Origin: Lachnospiraceae bacterium G41
GTDB taxonomy: Bacteria; Bacillota; Clostridia; Lachnospirales; Lachnospiraceae
Length of the DNA stretch: 64,000 nucleotides
Assembly (NCBI GenBank): GCA_900100245.1
Contig: FNEU01000007.1
Span: 94,758-158,757 of the forward strand
Direction of reading: 5' to 3'
Shown here: piece after piece, positions 16,080 through 25,054 of the stretch
Position numbering within the stretch: the first letter of the stretch is position 1
How the letters are laid out: each line of letters begins with the position of its first letter
Notes under the pieces: generated by a model
The model's input: the letters and a program-made list of their open reading frames with translations, nothing else
What the model was told of the DNA's origin: nothing
Database searches by the model: none
Program-made: the position numbers and the translations under genes

Positions 16080-17810
16080 ATGAGAAGAAATTTATTAAAG
16101 ATGATTAGCTACTATAAGCCATATATCGGAACTTTTATGCTTGATATGTTCTTTGCATTTCTTGCTTCCGCTATAAGTCTGATTATTCCTCTTGCAGTCA
16201 GATACATTACCGTCAACGTCCATACCATGGATTCTGAAACCGCGCTCAAACAGGTAATTACAATAGGAATTATCCTGATTGTTTTAGTTGCAGTTCAGCT
16301 TGCGGCAAATTATTACATTTCTTATGTTGGCCATGTTATGGGTGCGAAGATGGAATACAATATGCGATCGGAAATATTTGCGCATTACCAAAAACTATCG
16401 TTTTCGTTTTATGATGAGCAAAAAGTTGGGTCGCTTATGAGTAGAATCACAAGCGACCTTTTTGATATAACGGAACTTTTGCATCACGGACCGGAAAATA
16501 TAGCAATTTCCTTTATCAAGATAGTCGGTGCATTCATTATTTTATTCTGCATCAGCAAATATCTGACACTCGCTGCATTCATACTTCTTCCTTTTATGTT
16601 CGCGTTTGCATTTTTCCTAAACAAGCGCATGAAAAGAGCGTTTAAGGAAAACAGAGTTAAGATTGCGGATATCAATACACAGATTGAAGATAACTTATCG
16701 GGTATCAGAGTCGTAAAATCCTTTGCGAACGAAGATATCGAAAAAGGCAAATTTAAGCAGGGTAACGATGCGTTCCTTAAAGCCAAGAAACACAGCTATT
16801 TCTACATGGGCTTTTTCCATTCGGGAATGACGGCATTTACGCTCCTTATAAACATAGTGGTTATTATGGCGGGCGGCGTGCTGATGGCTAAGAAGATAGT
16901 TGAAGTATCGGATTTTGTGACATTTCTTTTATACATTAATATTTTCACCGATCCGATAAGAACGCTCATCGATTTTACGGAGCAGTTCCAAAACGGCTAT
17001 TCGGGCTTCGAGAGATTCATGGAAATCCTTGATATTGAGCCTGATATCGTAGACAGACCTGACGCAGTCGAACTAAAAGATGTAAAAGGCGACATCAGAT
17101 TTGAAGACGTTTCGTTTAAGTATAAAGACAGCGCACACAGAGTTTTAAGACATATCAATCTTGATGTCAAAGCAGGCTCATATGTGGCTTTGGTCGGATC
17201 TTCGGGCGGCGGCAAAACAACACTTTGCAGTCTGATTCCAAGATTTTATGAGGTTACAAATGGCAGCATCAGCATCGACGGCAAGGACATCCGCGATGTA
17301 ACGCTTAAGAGTCTTAGAAACAACATTGGTATAGTGCAGCAGGATGTATATCTTTTTGCAGGAACCGTTTATGAAAATATCCTTTACGGAAAGCCCGACG
17401 CAACGAGAGAAGAAGTCGTTGAAGCCGCAAAACTTGCGAATGCGCATGAGTTTATAGAAAGCCTTCCGAACGGATACGATACTGATATAGGTCAGAGAGG
17501 TGTCAAACTTTCCGGCGGTCAGAAGCAGAGACTTTCGATTGCCAGAGTGTTCTTAAAGAACCCGCCGATTCTTATTTTCGATGAGGCGACAAGTGCACTC
17601 GATAATGAAAGTGAAAACATCGTAAAAGAATCGCTCGAAAAGCTCGCACACAACAGAACCACTTTCGTTATCGCTCACAGATTATCAACGATAAAGAACG
17701 CCGAGAGAATCTTGGTTCTCACGGAGAACGGTATCGAAGAGACAGGTACGCATGATGAGCTGATGGCGAAGAACGGTATCTACGCACAGCTTTACAAGTG
17801 GGCGAGATAA
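16080..17810 (+). CDS. ABC exporter half-transporter (permease-ATPase fusion)
   Basis: 576 residues, the length of MsbA/LmrA-type exporters. Six membrane segments fill residues 1-300, followed by a nucleotide-binding domain with Walker A GSSGGGKTT, signature LSGGQKQR, Walker B ILIFDEATSALD and the H-loop IAHRLST. It probably works as a homodimer. The presence of a matching AraC box suggests that it is induced with the upstream lipoprotein, so a drug, peptide or lipid that is also sensed by the regulator may be the substrate; this is inference. Confidence 0.92.
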   Translation: MRRNLLKMISYYKPYIGTFMLDMFFAFLASAISLIIPLAVRYITVNVHTMDSETALKQVITIGIILIVLVAVQLAANYYISYVGHVMGAKMEYNMRSEIFAHYQKLSFSFYDEQKVGSLMSRITSDLFDITELLHHGPENIAISFIKIVGAFIILFCISKYLTLAAFILLPFMFAFAFFLNKRMKRAFKENRVKIADINTQIEDNLSGIRVVKSFANEDIEKGKFKQGNDAFLKAKKHSYFYMGFFHSGMTAFTLLINIVVIMAGGVLMAKKIVEVSDFVTFLLYINIFTDPIRTLIDFTEQFQNGYSGFERFMEILDIEPDIVDRPDAVELKDVKGDIRFEDVSFKYKDSAHRVLRHINLDVKAGSYVALVGSSGGGKTTLCSLIPRFYEVTNGSISIDGKDIRDVTLKSLRNNIGIVQQDVYLFAGTVYENILYGKPDATREEVVEAAKLANAHEFIESLPNGYDTDIGQRGVKLSGGQKQRLSIARVFLKNPPILIFDEATSALDNESENIVKESLEKLAHNRTTFVIAHRLSTIKNAERILVLTENGIEETGTHDELMAKNGIYAQLYKWAR

Positions 17811-17873
17811 AAGCTTTCCCGCTTAAGAGAACGGTTAGGCGGGAAGCATATTTAGGAAAGATAAGGTGAAAAC

Positions 17874-18656
17874 ATGAAGATAGATGAAATAAGGACTTTG
17901 GAAAAGAAAGCCGCTAACGGATGGATGGCTTTTGAAACACATGAATATGACGGCTGGGAGATGCGTTTCGGTAACGGCTATACAGGACGTGCCAACTCGG
18001 TCAGTGTATACGAAGATTCGACCAAGCGACTGGAAGATAAGGTTGTTTATTGTGAGAATCTTTACAAAGCGCAGGGTCTGCCATGCAATTTTAAGGTGAC
18101 AGATGCTGACAAGGAATTATCCGAATACCTTTTAAACAGAGGCTACAAGGTGGTAACACCGTCCGATGTTATGATTCTTGATACCGACAGTGAAGAGTTT
18201 GCAAAGGTTTTATCCGACGAGGGAATTGCGGACAATGCAGAAGCTTTCAAGGATGTAATCTTCAGCGACGAGCCGGCAGACTGGTTTGATCCGTACTTCG
18301 AATTCGAAGGTTTTACGGATGAAAAAAAGATAGAAACCTACAAGCAGTTTCATGCGAATACAAAGGTTACAAAATTGTATGTCACATTAATGTATGAAGG
18401 TAATGTGGCAGCAGTCGCATCCTGTGCAATCGAGGGCGAATACAGTCTTTTGCATAATGTAATCGTGGATAAGAAATACCGCGGTTTAGGCCTCGGCAAG
18501 AAGCTTTGCCTGGCGGCAATTTTAAAGTCAAAGGAACTTGGCGCAAAGTATTCGTATTTACAGGTCATAAAAGATAACGACGTGGCAGTAAATCTTTATA
18601 ACAAATTAGGTTATAAGAAGGTCTACGAATACTGCTATTTAAAGCAGAATAAATAA
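17874..18656 (+). CDS. GNAT family N-acetyltransferase
   Basis: 260 residues. An N-terminal segment (AANGWMAFETHEYDGWEMRF, RANSVSVYED) belongs to the group of longer GNAT enzymes with an extra N-terminal half. The C-terminal GNAT core has the acetyl-CoA loop KYRGLGLGKKL near residue 205 and the YNKLGYKKVYEY end. Between the ABC exporter and this gene lies a GCTTTCCCGC/GCGGGAAGC hairpin (17813-17847) without a T tract. The substrate is unknown. Confidence 0.85.
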   Translation: MKIDEIRTLEKKAANGWMAFETHEYDGWEMRFGNGYTGRANSVSVYEDSTKRLEDKVVYCENLYKAQGLPCNFKVTDADKELSEYLLNRGYKVVTPSDVMILDTDSEEFAKVLSDEGIADNAEAFKDVIFSDEPADWFDPYFEFEGFTDEKKIETYKQFHANTKVTKLYVTLMYEGNVAAVASCAIEGEYSLLHNVIVDKKYRGLGLGKKLCLAAILKSKELGAKYSYLQVIKDNDVAVNLYNKLGYKKVYEYCYLKQNK

Positions 18657-18694
18657 AGGTTTAATTCTTTTATGAGAGATAAGGAGATAAGAAA

Positions 18695-19243
18695 ATGATA
18701 TTTGAAGAAAGAACATTTGATATAAACGGAAAAGAACTGGTAATGAGAGCACCGAGAGAAGAAGACGCGGAGATGCTTCGTCAGTACATAAAGAAGGCCT
18801 GCGGCGAGACAAGATTTTTGATGGCCGAGGGCGATGAAATGGATTTATCTCTTGAGGACGAGCTCGCATTTATCAACAGCCACAGAGATTCCGACAGCGG
18901 AATGTTGATACTCGGATTTTTGGACGGAGAACATGTCGGAAACTGCTCATTTGAGAAGGTTTCAGGCAGCAGAAGATATGCACATCGTGTAAGCGTAGGC
19001 ATCGCTCTTTTACAAAAGTTCACAGGACAGGGTGTCGGCAAAGTAATGTTTGGCGCAATGCTTGAAGAGATTGAAAAGCTTGGAATAGAGCAGGCAGAGT
19101 TAATCGTAATCGAGCATAACGACAGAGCAAAGCATATGTATGAAACTTTCGGCTTCGTAGAGACCGGAAGGCGTCCCGATGCGAACAAGTATGATGACGG
19201 AACATATGCGGACGATATTTTGATGACCAAGTTTTTTGAGTAA
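18695..19243 (+). CDS. GNAT family N-acetyltransferase (RimJ/L-like)
   Basis: 182 residues. The acetyl-CoA binding loop is QKFTGQGVGKVM and the C-terminal end reads HMYETFGFVETGRRPDANKY, both typical of small GNAT enzymes that modify ribosomal proteins, amines or drugs. AAGGAG precedes the ATG by about eight bases. It sits 38 bases after another GNAT gene but the two are not close paralogues. Confidence 0.87.
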   Translation: MIFEERTFDINGKELVMRAPREEDAEMLRQYIKKACGETRFLMAEGDEMDLSLEDELAFINSHRDSDSGMLILGFLDGEHVGNCSFEKVSGSRRYAHRVSVGIALLQKFTGQGVGKVMFGAMLEEIEKLGIEQAELIVIEHNDRAKHMYETFGFVETGRRPDANKYDDGTYADDILMTKFFE

Positions 19244-19324
19244 AAAGTGCAATAATGCAAAGCGCCAAAAGAGTAAAGTTTAGGCAAACAAAACAGTTTC
19301 GGCGCTAAAAGAAAGAAGGACAAC

Positions 19325-20386
19325 ATGGAATACGTAATTGAACTTAAAAATGTAGATAAAGAATTTAAAGTTTTAAACAGACACGAAGGCTTAAAGGGCA
19401 GTTTTCAGGATCTCTTTTCAAGGGATTACAAAATCATAAAAGCCGTAAACAACGTGTCGATGAATATAAAACCCGGCGAAATCGTCGGATACTTAGGCCC
19501 CAACGGTGCGGGCAAATCGACCACAATCAAGATGATGACAGGTGTTTTGCAGCCTACACGCGGAGAAATTCTCGTAAATGGAAAAGTTCCTTACAAGAAC
19601 AGAACCGCCAATGCACAGAACATCGGCGTTGTATTCGGACAGCGTTCCCAGCTTTGGTGGTCACTTCCCTTAATCGAATCTTTTAAGCTTTTGAAGGATA
19701 TTTACAACATTTCCGACAAGGATTACAAGGATATGCTCGCTTTATACGAGTCACTGGTCGATATTAAGGATCTTTACTCAAAGCCCGTTCGTCAGATGTC
19801 TTTGGGACAAAGAACATTAAGCGATATTCTGGCGGCGTTTTTACACAATCCGCCCATCGTTTTCCTTGACGAGCCGACAATCGGTCTCGACGTTTCGATG
19901 AAGGCAAAAATCAGAAACCTTATCAAGGCACTCAACAAGGAAAAGAATACAACCGTTATTCTTACTACTCACGATATGGGCGACGTTGATGCTTTATGCG
20001 AGAGAATAGTAATCATCGATAAGGGAACCATGCTTTATGACAACGACATCGAGCATTTAAGAAGCTTCTTCGGTGCTTACAGAACTTTGCTGATAAAGAC
20101 CAAGAAACATCCCGAGGAACTCACAGATGATGAGAAAAAGGCCGAACTTGATAATGTTGAGGCAATCGTAAAAGAAGCATATGCCGACAAAGATTTCACT
20201 TTCTCATCAACCGATGAAGGCTGGTGCAGCATTCTTATCGATGAATCACAGGTTCGTCTGATGAAGGTTCTTAACCATATTCAGGAGAAAATCAAGGTTT
20301 ACGATGTTCGTCTTGAAGAAATTTCGACAGAAAGCGTTATCCGCAAGATCTACGAAGATGCGGAAAACATGAAGAAAGCTAACTAA
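19325..20386 (+). CDS. ABC-2 exporter ATP-binding protein (COG4586 type)
   Basis: 353 residues. Walker A is GPNGAGKST, the signature appears as MSLGQRTL rather than LSGGQ, as in the COG4586 group, and Walker B is IVFLDEPTIGLD. After the nucleotide-binding domain a C-terminal domain of about 110 residues follows. It heads a three-gene operon with two ABC-2 permeases. Before it, an AGCGCC/GGCGCT inverted repeat spans 19260-19306. Confidence 0.9.
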   Translation: MEYVIELKNVDKEFKVLNRHEGLKGSFQDLFSRDYKIIKAVNNVSMNIKPGEIVGYLGPNGAGKSTTIKMMTGVLQPTRGEILVNGKVPYKNRTANAQNIGVVFGQRSQLWWSLPLIESFKLLKDIYNISDKDYKDMLALYESLVDIKDLYSKPVRQMSLGQRTLSDILAAFLHNPPIVFLDEPTIGLDVSMKAKIRNLIKALNKEKNTTVILTTHDMGDVDALCERIVIIDKGTMLYDNDIEHLRSFFGAYRTLLIKTKKHPEELTDDEKKAELDNVEAIVKEAYADKDFTFSSTDEGWCSILIDESQVRLMKVLNHIQEKIKVYDVRLEEISTESVIRKIYEDAENMKKAN

Positions 20387-20399
20387 AGAGGACAAAAAA

Positions 20400-21206
20400 A
20401 TGAGAATTAAATCATGGATTGCGCTTACGAGAGTGTCTATTATGGATTTTATGCAATTCAGGTTAAGCGCGTTCGTAATGTTGATAGGCAACATTATATA
20501 TTTGATAGTTATTTATAATTTGTGGAAAGCGATTTACGCTTCCGTTGACAATGCAACCATTAACGGTATGAGTTTCAACGATACCATGATTTATCTGGTA
20601 CTTGCATCGGCTCAGTTTACTTTTATGGAAGCATATCTTGTCTGGATGATGAGCAGATCGATACAAAGCGGAAAAATAGTGCTTGATTTATTAAAGCCCG
20701 TTCCGTATTCACAGTATCTTCTGTTCGGATTGGAAGGCGGTAATATCTGTGCTTTCGTAGTGACATTTATACCGACATTTATAATTGTTGAGATTATTAC
20801 CGGGGGATACATACACATAGGAATAAACATTCTGTTTTACCTTGTGGCAGCTACTCTCGGTATGTTAATCAACTTTGCTATAGACTTTTTTGTTGGAACA
20901 ATATGTCTTTATACACAGTCTACATGGGGCATTAATATCATGAAGGAAGTAGTGGTTTTGTTCCTCTCCGGAGCAACCGTTCCTCTGGCATTTTTCCCTG
21001 AGACTTTAAGGAAAATCGTGATGTTTTTCCCGTTCCATGCAATTTACAATACTCCGCTTACATTCCTTACCAAAGGACCGGAATTAAGTCTGGCCGAATC
21101 TTTTATAATGGTCGGCGAACAGGCTGCATGGGCAATCGTTCTTATAATTCTCGGAAAGATTTTCTGGAAACTTTCTGAGAGAGTTATTACGGTAAACGGA
21201 GGCTGA
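20400..21206 (+). CDS. ABC-2 family permease (DUF990-like), first subunit
   Basis: 268 residues with six membrane segments and no large soluble domain. Together with the next gene it matches the two-permease arrangement of DUF990-type exporters that go with the COG4586 ATPase. Spacing of 13 bases to the ATPase gene and one base to the next gene shows an operon. Substrate unknown. Confidence 0.85.
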   Translation: MRIKSWIALTRVSIMDFMQFRLSAFVMLIGNIIYLIVIYNLWKAIYASVDNATINGMSFNDTMIYLVLASAQFTFMEAYLVWMMSRSIQSGKIVLDLLKPVPYSQYLLFGLEGGNICAFVVTFIPTFIIVEIITGGYIHIGINILFYLVAATLGMLINFAIDFFVGTICLYTQSTWGINIMKEVVVLFLSGATVPLAFFPETLRKIVMFFPFHAIYNTPLTFLTKGPELSLAESFIMVGEQAAWAIVLIILGKIFWKLSERVITVNGG

Positions 21207-21207
21207 A

Positions 21208-22005
21208 ATGAAAAGACTTGGATTTTATATATCAATTTACAGAAAAATAATAATTCAGGACATTAAGAGCAAGATGAGTTACCGATCCGATTTTATCATT
21301 TCCATGATCGGAATGATTTTGACAGATATATCGGAACTTGCGGCATTCTACATCATGTTCCTTAATTTCCCGAGTGTCTGCGGATGGTCTTATCACGAGA
21401 TGCTTTTCCTCTACGGATTTTCGCTCGTGGCTTTAACTCCGCTCCAGTGCCTGTTTGATAACAACTGGCAGTTAAGACACTATGTTTATGAAGGCGATTT
21501 TATCAAATACTGTTTCAGACCGATAAATGTATTCTTTTATTACATATCGGAAGACTTTGATACCAAGGGAATGGGACAGTTTTTCGTGGGAATGGGCACC
21601 ATCATTTATGCATGGTACAAGCTTAAACTCCCCGTAACATTCGTAAACATCGCAGCTTTGATCGTAGCACTTGTTGCTGCATCACTTTTCATGGTTGCGA
21701 TAATGAACATTGCTGCGGCGAGCTGCTTTTTCCTTACCAACTCGGGATATATAATGGTTACAATGAACAAGTTCAGGGATTATGCAAAATATCCCGTAAC
21801 CATTTTCCCGATATTCTTCAGAATAATATTTACATTTATTATTCCGATAGCGTTTATCGCATATTTCCCGAGCCTGGTTATTTTAAGGCCTCAGGAAATT
21901 CCCTTCCTTACTTGGTTTTCACCGGTATACGGAATCATATTCTTTTATATATCATATAAGATATGGATGTTCGGTGCCTCGAAATATTCGGGAACCGGAT
22001 CGTGA
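21208..22005 (+). CDS. ABC-2 family permease (DUF990-like), second subunit
   Basis: 265 residues with six membrane segments. It starts immediately after the previous stop with an ACGGAGG site inside the end of that gene. The sequence LFLYGFSLVALTPLQCLFDN and RHYVYEGDFIKYCFRPIN is typical of the second DUF990 permease. The operon ends at a strong terminator. Confidence 0.85.
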   Translation: MKRLGFYISIYRKIIIQDIKSKMSYRSDFIISMIGMILTDISELAAFYIMFLNFPSVCGWSYHEMLFLYGFSLVALTPLQCLFDNNWQLRHYVYEGDFIKYCFRPINVFFYYISEDFDTKGMGQFFVGMGTIIYAWYKLKLPVTFVNIAALIVALVAASLFMVAIMNIAAASCFFLTNSGYIMVTMNKFRDYAKYPVTIFPIFFRIIFTFIIPIAFIAYFPSLVILRPQEIPFLTWFSPVYGIIFFYISYKIWMFGASKYSGTGS

Positions 22006-22018
22006 TTAAGAACCTTTT

Positions 22019-22077
22019 GACATCCCCGAGAGTTAATAATTGCAGTACATGCAAGGCTCTTGGGGGTGTCTTTTTTT
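22019..22077 (+). terminator. Rho-independent terminator of ABC-2 operon
   Basis: GACATCCCCGAGAG (22019-22032) pairs with CTCTTGGGGGTGTC (22057-22070) with two G-T pairs; seven T residues follow. The loop can itself form a short TGCAG/ATGCA fold. The remaining gap up to 22247 shows no gene. Confidence 0.9.
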
Positions 22078-22247
22078 ATGCGTTTTCGTGAATTTATACA
22101 AAAATATTTTTCTACATTCAAACCCATTGATTTCACAAAAACCAGATGCTATTATTCAACAACAAAAGGAAAGCATATTCACAAAAACCATGGAATATCA
22201 TATTCAGGGGCCCATCGATACTGCTGTACTATAGACATGAAATGGAA

Positions 22248-22276
22248 TTGACTTGATATATATCATGATATATACT
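22248..22276 (+). promoter_or_regulatory. vapBC promoter with 18-bp palindromic operator
   Basis: TTGACT at 22248-22253 and TATACT at 22271-22276 are separated by 17 bases. An 18-base perfect palindrome built on TATATATCATGATATATA covers 22257-22274, filling the spacer and entering the -10 box. This is where a VapB antitoxin dimer would repress its own operon. Confidence 0.75.
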
Positions 22277-22296
22277 AATAGTAAGGGAGGTGGGTG

Positions 22297-22533
22297 ATGA
22301 TTATGATGACAGCTAAAGTATTCGAAAATGGAAGAAGCCAGGCCGTAAGATTGCCCAAAGAATGTCGTTTTTCGTCCGAAGAAGTTCTTGTGAACAGGAT
22401 TGGAGATATTGTAATTTTATTACCTAAAACAGGGAAGTGGGACGAATTTATGATGGCGGTTGATATGTTTTCTCCTGATTTTATGAACAATGGTCGAAGT
22501 GAACAGGATATTCAGGAGCGAGAAGATTTATGA
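22297..22533 (+). CDS. vapB: VapB-type antitoxin
   Basis: 78 residues from ATG 22297, six bases after GGGAGG; further ATG codons at 22303 and 22306 are alternatives. The N-terminus TAKVFENGRSQAVRLP is the SpoVT/AbrB-like DNA-binding domain of VapB antitoxins. The acidic C-terminus would wrap the toxin. Its stop overlaps the toxin start as ATGA. It should neutralise VapC and autoregulate at the palindrome. Confidence 0.92.
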   Translation: MIMMTAKVFENGRSQAVRLPKECRFSSEEVLVNRIGDIVILLPKTGKWDEFMMAVDMFSPDFMNNGRSEQDIQEREDL

Positions 22534-22931
22534 AATATATGCTGGATACTAATATATGCATATATGCAATTAAACATAAACCGCAAAAAGTATTTGAGCA
22601 ACTTCAAAGAACCGATCCCGAAGATGTTTGTATATCTTCGGTAACATACGCGGAACTGGTTCATGGTGTGGAGAAGAGTAACGCTGTGGAAAAAAACCGT
22701 TTTGCGTTAGCGTTGCTTCTTTCCAAAATCGAAATATTAAATTTTGATGTAAATGCAGCAAATGAATATGGAAAGATCAGGGCTGATTTGGAGAGAAAGG
22801 GAACTCCGATCGGGACACTGGATATGATGATTGCCGGTCATGCGAAATCGGTTGATTGTATCGTGGTTACCAACAATGTTAAAGAGTTTTGCAGAATAGA
22901 AAATTTGGAGATTATGAATTGGGCTGAATAA
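22530..22931 (+). CDS. vapC: VapC-type PIN-domain ribonuclease toxin
   Basis: 133 residues, full length for VapC. The acidic residues that bind the metal are present: Asp6 in YMLDTN, Glu in SSVTYAELVHG, Asp in GTLDMMIAGHA, and the NNVKEF region at the last position. VapC toxins cleave tRNA or rRNA in the cytoplasm. It overlaps vapB by four bases, and no damage to the frame is seen, so the module looks functional. Confidence 0.93.
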   Translation: MKYMLDTNICIYAIKHKPQKVFEQLQRTDPEDVCISSVTYAELVHGVEKSNAVEKNRFALALLLSKIEILNFDVNAANEYGKIRADLERKGTPIGTLDMMIAGHAKSVDCIVVTNNVKEFCRIENLEIMNWAE

Positions 22932-22949
22932 TAAGAGAGGAGAATGATT

Positions 22950-23177
22950 ATGCCGTATATTCAGATTAAAGCTTATCCCAAGGATGAGAAAATCAAAGCA
23001 AAAGTAGCTGAAAGAATCAATGAAGTTTTTTTGGAGGAATGGGGATGCGCTCCGGATGCGATTTCATTATCTTTTGAAGAGGTGGATCCTTCCGACTGGG
23101 AAGATCAGGTTGTAAAAAAGGAACTCGAGCCTCAGAAAGACAAATTACATATTTTCAACGGTAAAAAGCAGTATTAG
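22950..23177 (+). CDS. 4-oxalocrotonate tautomerase-like protein
   Basis: 75 residues starting MPYIQIKAYP. ATG 22950 is preferred over 22944 because it gives the catalytic N-terminal proline after Met removal and a better distance from GAGGAGA. Tautomerase-superfamily enzymes use Pro1 as general base; the substrate is unknown. It lies 18 bases after vapC and may be read through from that operon. Confidence 0.75.
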   Translation: MPYIQIKAYPKDEKIKAKVAERINEVFLEEWGCAPDAISLSFEEVDPSDWEDQVVKKELEPQKDKLHIFNGKKQY

Positions 23178-23231
23178 GATTAAGATTATACCTGATGAAA
23201 GGCATATCCGGAAAAAAATTAGGAAAAAGGC

Positions 23232-23927
23232 ATGAAAATATTACTGATTGAAGACGATTACAACTTGGCATTGGGACTTAAGTACTCTTTGAAAGACGAA
23301 GGGTTTGAAGTGGTGTATGCAAATACCCTTTCATCCGGCAAAGAAAACTATCTTAGAGAAAATCCCGATTTGATTTTACTGGATATTACGCTTCCTGACG
23401 GAAACGGCTATGATTTTTGCGAATTTGTACGTGAAAAAGACAAGAATATTCCCATCATCTTTTTAACCGCAATGGAACAGGAAGAAAGCGTGGTAAAAGG
23501 CTTCGGGCTTGGGGCTGATGATTATGTTACAAAACCGTTCAGAGTATCGGAACTCACTGCCAGAATAAGAGCGCATTACAAAAGGTATGAGAGCCTGAAA
23601 AAGAGTAATCCTCAAATGTCTCAAATCGAAGCAAATCCGGATTTTAAAATCGATCAGACAAGACTCTGCATTTGGAAAAAAGGAGAGAGAATTGATTTAA
23701 CCCCGACCGAATACAAAATCGTAAGAAAGCTGACGGAAAATCCCGGCGAAATCGTTTCCAGAGATGCTCTTTTGGAGTGCTGTTGGGATACAACGGGAGA
23801 ATATCTGGACGTAAACACTTTGTCTGTTCATATAAAAAGAATCCGAGAAAAACTCGGAGAAAATGACAAAGAGGGGCATATCCGTACCGTGCGCGGCGAA
23901 GGATATGTGTTTGCATCGAGTAAGTAA
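23232..23927 (+). CDS. OmpR-family response regulator (BceR-like)
   Basis: 231 residues: receiver domain with phospho-acceptor Asp51 in LILLDITLPDG, acidic pair EDD at residues 7-9 and Lys in VTKPFR, then a winged-helix domain ending KRIREKLGENDKEGHIRTVRGEGYVF. It is followed by a short intramembrane-type kinase and a BceAB-like transporter, so it probably controls transporter expression in response to antimicrobial peptides. A direct repeat with 10-bp period before the transporter is its likely site. Confidence 0.9.
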   Translation: MKILLIEDDYNLALGLKYSLKDEGFEVVYANTLSSGKENYLRENPDLILLDITLPDGNGYDFCEFVREKDKNIPIIFLTAMEQEESVVKGFGLGADDYVTKPFRVSELTARIRAHYKRYESLKKSNPQMSQIEANPDFKIDQTRLCIWKKGERIDLTPTEYKIVRKLTENPGEIVSRDALLECCWDTTGEYLDVNTLSVHIKRIREKLGENDKEGHIRTVRGEGYVFASSK

Positions 23928-23945
23928 AAATGTATCGGAGGCAAC

Positions 23946-24977
23946 ATGATTTACCTGGAAGAAAAGAAGTATTTTTCGGTGATTTTGATTATTGTCGCAT
24001 GTGTTACTCTTGCGACAATTTTTCTTATGAACAAACCGCAGATTCTGCTGTTTGTTTTTGTAGCGGGTTTTATAATTACCGGATTTTTCGGAGCGTTTTT
24101 TATAAGAAAAGTATATAAAAAAGCAATAAAAACAGAGCAGTATCTGGATCAGGTGATTTCAAACGAAGGGGAGTTAAGCATTCCTTCCAAGACCGAAAAA
24201 GACAGTATTTTCGCTAATATAATCGAGGAATTGAAAGAACTCGAAAAAATCAGACTAAGCCAGGAGAGCGAGAAAAACAGGGAACTTTTGTGGCAGAAAA
24301 ATCTGATGAGCGATATTTCCCATCAGATAAAAACACCCCTGGCAACGCTGGAAATATATACCGATATTTTTAACAAGGAATTCGGTGAAAACGAAGAAAA
24401 GAAAGAATTGTCCGAGCATGCCCTGGAGGCGATTGAAAGAATCCGCTGGCTTGTGACGGGAATGCTTCAGATAGCCAAACTTGAATCGGGAACATACAAA
24501 ATGGAGAAAAAAGAATCGCCTGTAAAAGAAACAATCGACAGGGCTTTGTATTCTTTAAACTCTTTAATTTCCGAGAAAAAAATAAAGGTGCATATCGAAG
24601 AAAGAAAAGAGGAAAATCGCGACATTATTATTTCTCAGGACAGCAAATGGCTTGAGGAAGCATTTATAAATATTCTTAAAAATGCCATAGAATTTTCGTC
24701 CGACGAAGGAAGCGTGGATATTTTTATCACCGATACTCCGATGGCGGTAAGTGTTGAAGTAAAGGATTACGGCGAAGGAATATCCGAAGAAGAAATTCCA
24801 AAGATTTTCAATCGTTTTTATAAAGTGGCCGGACAGAGAGAAAAGCATAAGGACAGTGTAGGCATAGGCCTTAATCTGTCAAAGGAAATAGTCAAGGCGC
24901 ATAACGGAATAATAACTGCGGAAAGCAGGAGAGGAGAGAATTCGTATACGAGTATTTACACAACTTTTTTAAGGTAA
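23946..24977 (+). CDS. Sensor histidine kinase (BceS-like, intramembrane sensing)
   Basis: 343 residues. Two membrane segments near residues 10-28 and 33-53 with almost no extracellular loop, as in BceS-type kinases that sense through their partner transporter. His126 in DISHQIKTPL is the phosphorylation site; N, G1 and G2 boxes (FINILKNAIEFS, VKDYGEGI, SVGIGLNLSK) are intact. Gap to the regulator gene is 18 bases. Confidence 0.9.
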   Translation: MIYLEEKKYFSVILIIVACVTLATIFLMNKPQILLFVFVAGFIITGFFGAFFIRKVYKKAIKTEQYLDQVISNEGELSIPSKTEKDSIFANIIEELKELEKIRLSQESEKNRELLWQKNLMSDISHQIKTPLATLEIYTDIFNKEFGENEEKKELSEHALEAIERIRWLVTGMLQIAKLESGTYKMEKKESPVKETIDRALYSLNSLISEKKIKVHIEERKEENRDIIISQDSKWLEEAFINILKNAIEFSSDEGSVDIFITDTPMAVSVEVKDYGEGISEEEIPKIFNRFYKVAGQREKHKDSVGIGLNLSKEIVKAHNGIITAESRRGENSYTSIYTTFLR

Positions 24978-25023
24978 TCTTACAGTATCTTAAGATGACT
25001 TTCCTAAAACCTTTATGTATGAT
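24978..25023 (+). promoter_or_regulatory. Transporter promoter with 10-bp direct repeat (candidate BceR site)
   Basis: TCTTACA at 24978 and TCTTAAG at 24988 form a direct repeat with exactly one helical turn between starts, the arrangement of OmpR/PhoB sites. Immediately after it come a weak -35 ATGACT (24995-25000), 17 bases, and -10 TATGAT (25018-25023). The geometry fits activation by the adjacent response regulator. Confidence 0.55.
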
Positions 25024-25054
25024 GAAATCATAAAAGGTATCGGGAGGAAATCGT

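Noticed and set aside
17813..17847. Terminator after the ABC exporter
   Set aside because: The hairpin GCTTTCCCGC/GCGGGAAGC is real but no T tract follows, so termination is not supported.
22040..22251. Two overlapping open frames of about 63 codons after the ABC-2 operon
   Set aside because: They run through the terminator stem and the vapBC promoter, lack ribosome-binding sites, and have no recognisable protein pattern.
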